Part shown: positions 29,562-32,906 of the stretch, one piece after another | Layout of the letters: each line of letters opens with the position of its first letter | Numbering within the stretch: position 1 is the stretch's first letter | Assembly: GCA_009731375.1 (NCBI GenBank) | Contig: BJOX01000135.1 | Span: forward strand, 13,554-46,459 | Reading direction: 5' to 3' | From: Paulinella micropora | Lineage: Eukaryota; Cercozoa; Imbricatea; Euglyphida | Length of the DNA: 32,906 nucleotides | The notes under the pieces: generated by a model | Told to the model about the DNA's origin: nothing | Databases searched by the model: none | What the model saw: only the letters and a program-made list of their open reading frames with translations | Made by a program: the position numbers and the translations under genes

Positions 29562-30507
29562 ATGAGCATGCTGAGTTGCCCAAAGGTTATGAGCCTTGAG
29601 GCCGATAAGGAATTCAGCTTCTCACTGAAGCAAACAATGAGTGCAATACCCATCTTAGATGGAAGCAATAGAGGTTACTCTGACTTTAGGTACAAGTTGG
29701 AGAACTATGCCGAAGGCATAAGTGGCTGGCACGGGGAATGTGTGAAGCTAGCCGTCACCAACCCCGCAAGAGCAAAGGTTAAGTACCCTTATGACCACGC
29801 TGAGGCGATGGATCTAGAGGAGTGGGATTTGCCTGAAGAGCCGGAGTCGGAAGACACGCCGGACACAGAGTCAGAGACAGAGTCAGAAACAGAGTCAGAG
29901 ACAGAGTCAGAAACAGAGACACTGACCCAAGAACAGAAGCAGAGACAGGGTAGTACAATAATCCATAGAGTCAGGCCACGCACAAAAGTCCCACTGCTCA
30001 AGCCTAAAGACTGGAATAAGATGGATAAGGAGAAGAAGATGAAGTGGAGGGAGAAACACGCAAAAATTTAAGCAGAAGAGAGAACTACGAAGACAGACGC
30101 AAAGAGCACACTCAAGAGTGAAAGCAGTACAAAAGAAGAAGAAGGAGTATTATGAAAGAATGTGTGCTTTGCAACTTGTGCTGTCTGTTGCCTTCTCATA
30201 CACTCTTGTTGTCCGATACCTAAGAACTAAGACTTCAAAAGGCCCGATAGAGACGATAGAATTAGTGAGGGCCAAGTTTGGTTCGGTGGGAGGTGTGCAC
30301 AAACATCTCAACGCGGAGAAGTTTGAGCACATCTACCCAAAACCAGGAACTAACGTAGACGCCTGTTTAAGCTACTACCTCGCTTTCAAAAGTGAGGTAG
30401 AGAGCTTACGAACTAATCCTTTTGAAGAAGAAGAGTTGACTCGTAAACTGCTGCAAGGGCTGGCCAAACACCCTGCTTTTGGTCATACGTCACACCGAGG
30501 ACGTTAG
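29562..30507 (+). pseudogene. Third element: Copia-type gag, N-terminal half (UBN2-like)
   Basis: The first frame (29562-30071) has IPILDGSNRGYSDFRYKLEN, the short N-terminal block of plant-type Copia gags, then an acidic 12-bp-repeat stretch and a basic end. After a stop, the frame 30118-30507 has YYERMCALQLVLSVAF, then VRAKFGSVGGVHKHLNAEKF, YPKPGTNVDACLSYYLAFKS and EEELTRKLLQGLAKHPAF, the helical UBN2-type capsid pattern. It then ends at a TAG and gag resumes only near 32173. It would form the particle shell. The stop at 30069 and the long interruption make it a pseudogene. Confidence 0.72.
29866..29925 (+). repeat. 12-bp minisatellite in third gag
   Basis: Five or so units of GAGTCAGAGACA / GAGTCAGAAACA, kept in frame, encoding a Ser-Glu-Thr-Glu repeat. 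It makes a disordered acidic stretch in the gag. Confidence 0.88.
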
Positions 30508-30646
30508 TTCGGAGGAAATTTTCCTGCAAAGAGGAGAAGGAGAAAAAATACAAGAGTTGTGCGTTTAATAAGGTACATGGAGGAGGGTTCCCCACTGTAG
30601 TCAAAACTACAAATAGTGATTCCGACATTTCTCAATCTGTCGGAGA
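30508..30646 (+). other. Unassigned spacer in split gag
   Basis: One frame reads VRRKFSCKEEKEKKYKSC without a recognisable gag domain. Either a decayed part of gag or part of a larger insertion than the one bounded by inverted repeats. Confidence 0.4.
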
Positions 30647-32153
30647 CTGTAGAAATTTTAGGTTTGGTTCGAAACTCACTTGTTTGCGTTTTATTTTTTG
30701 ATTTAAATTCCAGGTTTTTTTTGTGTCGGGAACCGAATGACTAATTATCTCTTGAATTTACCATTCAAGAAAGATTTAAACAGATTCAATCTCGAGTTAT
30801 CAGTTCCTCCGCTCATCCACTTCTTTTTGACATTTTGTTCGCTAAAATTTCCTGGTTTTGCGGTGCTTGGCTTGGACCGGCCAAATTAGGAAAACCATGC
30901 TTCCCAAAGTAGTTTGGAATGCTTGGAGCGCTCTCTCCACAGTGATTTCTGTATATAGTGACTATTGAATAAGTTTCGACTAACACTTTTTCATTACCAT
31001 CCATAAGTTTTTATCCGGTTTCTTGCCTTCATGTCTACAAAAAATGCTGGCAAAACAGCTTGACTTTTCAGCCTGACAAAAATGAAAAAATGGCTCCTGT
31101 CTACAAATGAGCAGAAACGAAACTAGCAAGTACCTGATTCGATTACCATGATTGCATTTCGTAATTCCCCAAGACGGTTTGTCGGGATAAAGCCTAGAGG
31201 CTGAGAAAATTTGCATAACGAATTCAGTCAATAAGCATGGATTGGTGCTCGGAATGGATTCCACAAGGCTTTCAGCCTGCTTAGAAGTGCTTCTACCGTC
31301 ATTCACTGATGCATTCTAAACGTGTGTAAGAGGGATTTTGTTTCTGTAAGGCTCAAAATCTCGAAATTAGTGTTTCAGCTTTTTTGCATCTCGAATGCGC
31401 TGGACTCAAACCCCTGCTCATTTTTTTGTAGTGCCTCCTCTTCCAATTTTTTGTGTTCAAACACGTATCTGTGACCTGTAGATGCAAATCCGTTCATAAA
31501 ACAGATGGAAGAGGTTCGTTTTCGAAATGTACAGGGGAATGAGTCCACTGAAGTCTGTCTCACCCAAAACTGACAATTTCGATTTCACAGATTCCATTAT
31601 TTTTAACCAAGGAAAACAATTTTCGCTTGAGTATGATGATACAAGAACATGTTTGAGCTACTTTTCAGCCTTTTATCACTTACTTTGTACATGAAATATC
31701 GATTTTTCTCATTTCCCACCTCTCTCAGAGACCGGATTTCAATTGCATGGTGCTCAGTCAGTTTACATTTTGGCGAAAAGTGGTTTGGTACAGATGTTTA
31801 TTGAGACGTACTGTGTCGAATTCTCAACTGGCTTCCTAAGAAAATAAGAGTCAAGAAAGAACGAGAGGAGAATTGAAGACCCTCCCCAACTACTTTTTCC
31901 CCATGACAATTTCCTTTTTTTCCCCACATGTCCCCAAATTCTCACCGATATTTTCGGGGAAACCCTATTGAGCAAAACCATATTTTGTGGCGGTTTGCGT
32001 GAAGCAAAAAATTGGGAAAAGTTGTGCGGGGTTTTTGTGTGTATTTCCTGCGTTTTCTTAGCGTTTGAAACAAGATCAACACTAATTTTAATTTGGATTT
32101 CATTATTTGCATTACCAATATTACCTTGTAATCACCAGCAAAAATTTCTACAG
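30647..32153. mobile_element. ~1.5 kb AT-rich insertion with 13-bp terminal inverted repeats
   Basis: CTGTAGAAATTTT at 30647-30659 is the exact reverse complement of AAAATTTCTACAG at 32141-32153. Each contains TA three bases from its outer end, so TA duplication and an inner 8-bp inverted repeat (GAAATTTT) is one reading. The interior is AT-rich, has only short frames (longest 108 codons on the minus strand, 30980-31306) and no transposase that I recognise. It lies between the two halves of a gag gene. It looks like a non-autonomous DNA transposon. Removing it does not restore a gag frame exactly. Confidence 0.5.
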
Positions 32154-32172
32154 AAAAAATGATGGGAAGTGA

Positions 32173-32881
32173 TTGATCCTGACTAACAGCCTCGGTGTGA
32201 CATATGAGCGATTACGAATCAATTTACTTCAGTCTTCCATCACCTCAGACCCAAGCACGACGAGTTAGTGGAGAGTGCGAGGGAGAAGTGGGCGATATGG
32301 AAGAAAGGGAAAGGGCGTAGGGAGGAGAGCAGAGAGGACGACGAGAACAAGAGACGTAGGAGGCAGAAAGGAAAGAAAACAAACCTACTGATAGATGATC
32401 AGGATGAAGAGAAAGGGGGAGTGGTAAGTTGAAAAAGAAGAAGGAATGGTGGCTAAAAGTCACCTGCTTTGCTTTTGAAAAGGTAGGGCACACAAAGAAG
32501 TATTGCCCGAAGATCAAGAAGAAACCCCATAAGCAGGAAAAAGAAGAAAAAGACCCCAACGGCAAGAATAAGAAGGGCAAAAGTAAAGGAAAAGGGAAGA
32601 AAGACATAGCTCTTTTAAGGGAAGAAGAGAGGGAAGATGATGAAGATCAGGGAGGGGGACAAGAGAGCGACAGTGATGCGCTTCTCGTCTTTATGGGGGG
32701 AGATAAGCCCGACGACCCTGGGGAAACCCCTGAGGACAATGGTGGGGGGAGAGCGAGCGAAGTTCAGAGTGATTCTGAGCGATGTGGTCGTCCCCTGCCG
32801 GCTAGTCGTAGCGTAGGGAGTCCCTTAGCAAAGACTAGTCGGGTTGAGGATTCGTCCCAACCTATCATCTCACCCAAATAA
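32173..32881 (+). pseudogene. Third element: gag C-terminal half with zinc knuckle
   Basis: The gag resumes with ILTNSLGVTYERLRINLLQS and SITSDPSTTS, then after a frameshift LVESAREKWAIWKKGKG, a basic stretch and LLIDDQDEEKGGVV up to a TGA near 32428. From 32429 a 150-residue frame has VTCFAFEKVGHTKKYCP, a CCHC knuckle whose second Cys is Phe (TTT instead of TGT), then a Lys-rich stretch, an acidic stretch (EEEREDDEDQGG) and a Ser/Pro-rich end at TAA (32879-32881). Protease and pol would follow beyond the window edge. Confidence 0.72.
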
Positions 32882-32906
32882 AGTCGTCAGCTACCAAGGA
32901 CACCCC

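Noticed and set aside
30813-31981. Minus-strand frames of 62-108 codons in the AT-rich insertion
   Set aside because: No transposase or other domain recognised; lengths are not unusual for chance, so not annotated as genes.

Overview
This window is eukaryotic nuclear DNA, most likely from an alga or another protist. The evidence is a gene split by at least sixteen short GT-AG introns, three LTR-retrotransposon bodies, very long di-, tri- and tetranucleotide arrays, and scaffold gaps, four of them exactly 10 N. No rRNA or complete tRNA gene was seen. The species cannot be named from the sequence alone.

Region 1 (1-6035, GC-richer). An (AAT)n array and a possible tRNA-derived SINE fragment lead into a ~1 kb polypyrimidine tract with two gaps. 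A plus-strand cytosine-5 DNA methyltransferase gene follows (about 1635-5829). It can be read through many micro-exons carrying motifs I, IV, VI, VIII, IX and X; introns hold (GT)n, (CT)n/(CA)n, poly-C and (CA)n/(CAC)n arrays. This is the only cellular gene I can support.

Region 2 (6036-6763). A 10-N gap in poly-C, a (TTTC)n tract and ~550 bp of AT-rich DNA without a recognisable gene lead to a (CTA)n array. Composition changes abruptly at the gap, so the join between Regions 1 and 3 may not be real.

Region 3 (6764-20066). A 13.3 kb Ty3/Gypsy element has 155-bp LTRs that look nearly identical, a PBS and a PPT, but its gag-pol is broken by frameshifts. Order: gag with a 36-bp satellite and an RGG box, protease, a 732-bp antisense insertion carrying a Myb/SANT-like ORF, reverse transcriptase with intact YLDD, RNase H, an unusual linker, integrase, a post-integrase domain, then two tandem-repeat blocks before the 3' LTR.

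Region 4 (20067-20740). (CTAT)n and (CTA)n arrays with short non-repeat islands.

Region 5 (20741-29086). An 8.3 kb Ty1/Copia element has ~216-237 bp LTRs and a half-tRNA primer site matching the anticodon arm of initiator tRNA-Met. Its gag has an intact zinc knuckle. A large extra segment with a MYND-type zinc finger lies between gag and protease. Several catalytic residues of its enzymes are replaced.

Region 6 (29087-32906). A third, window-truncated Copia-type element has a UBN2-like gag split by a ~1.5 kb AT-rich insertion with 13-bp terminal inverted repeats. Overall, a methyltransferase gene sits beside nested, mostly dead retroelements embedded in (CTA)n microsatellites.
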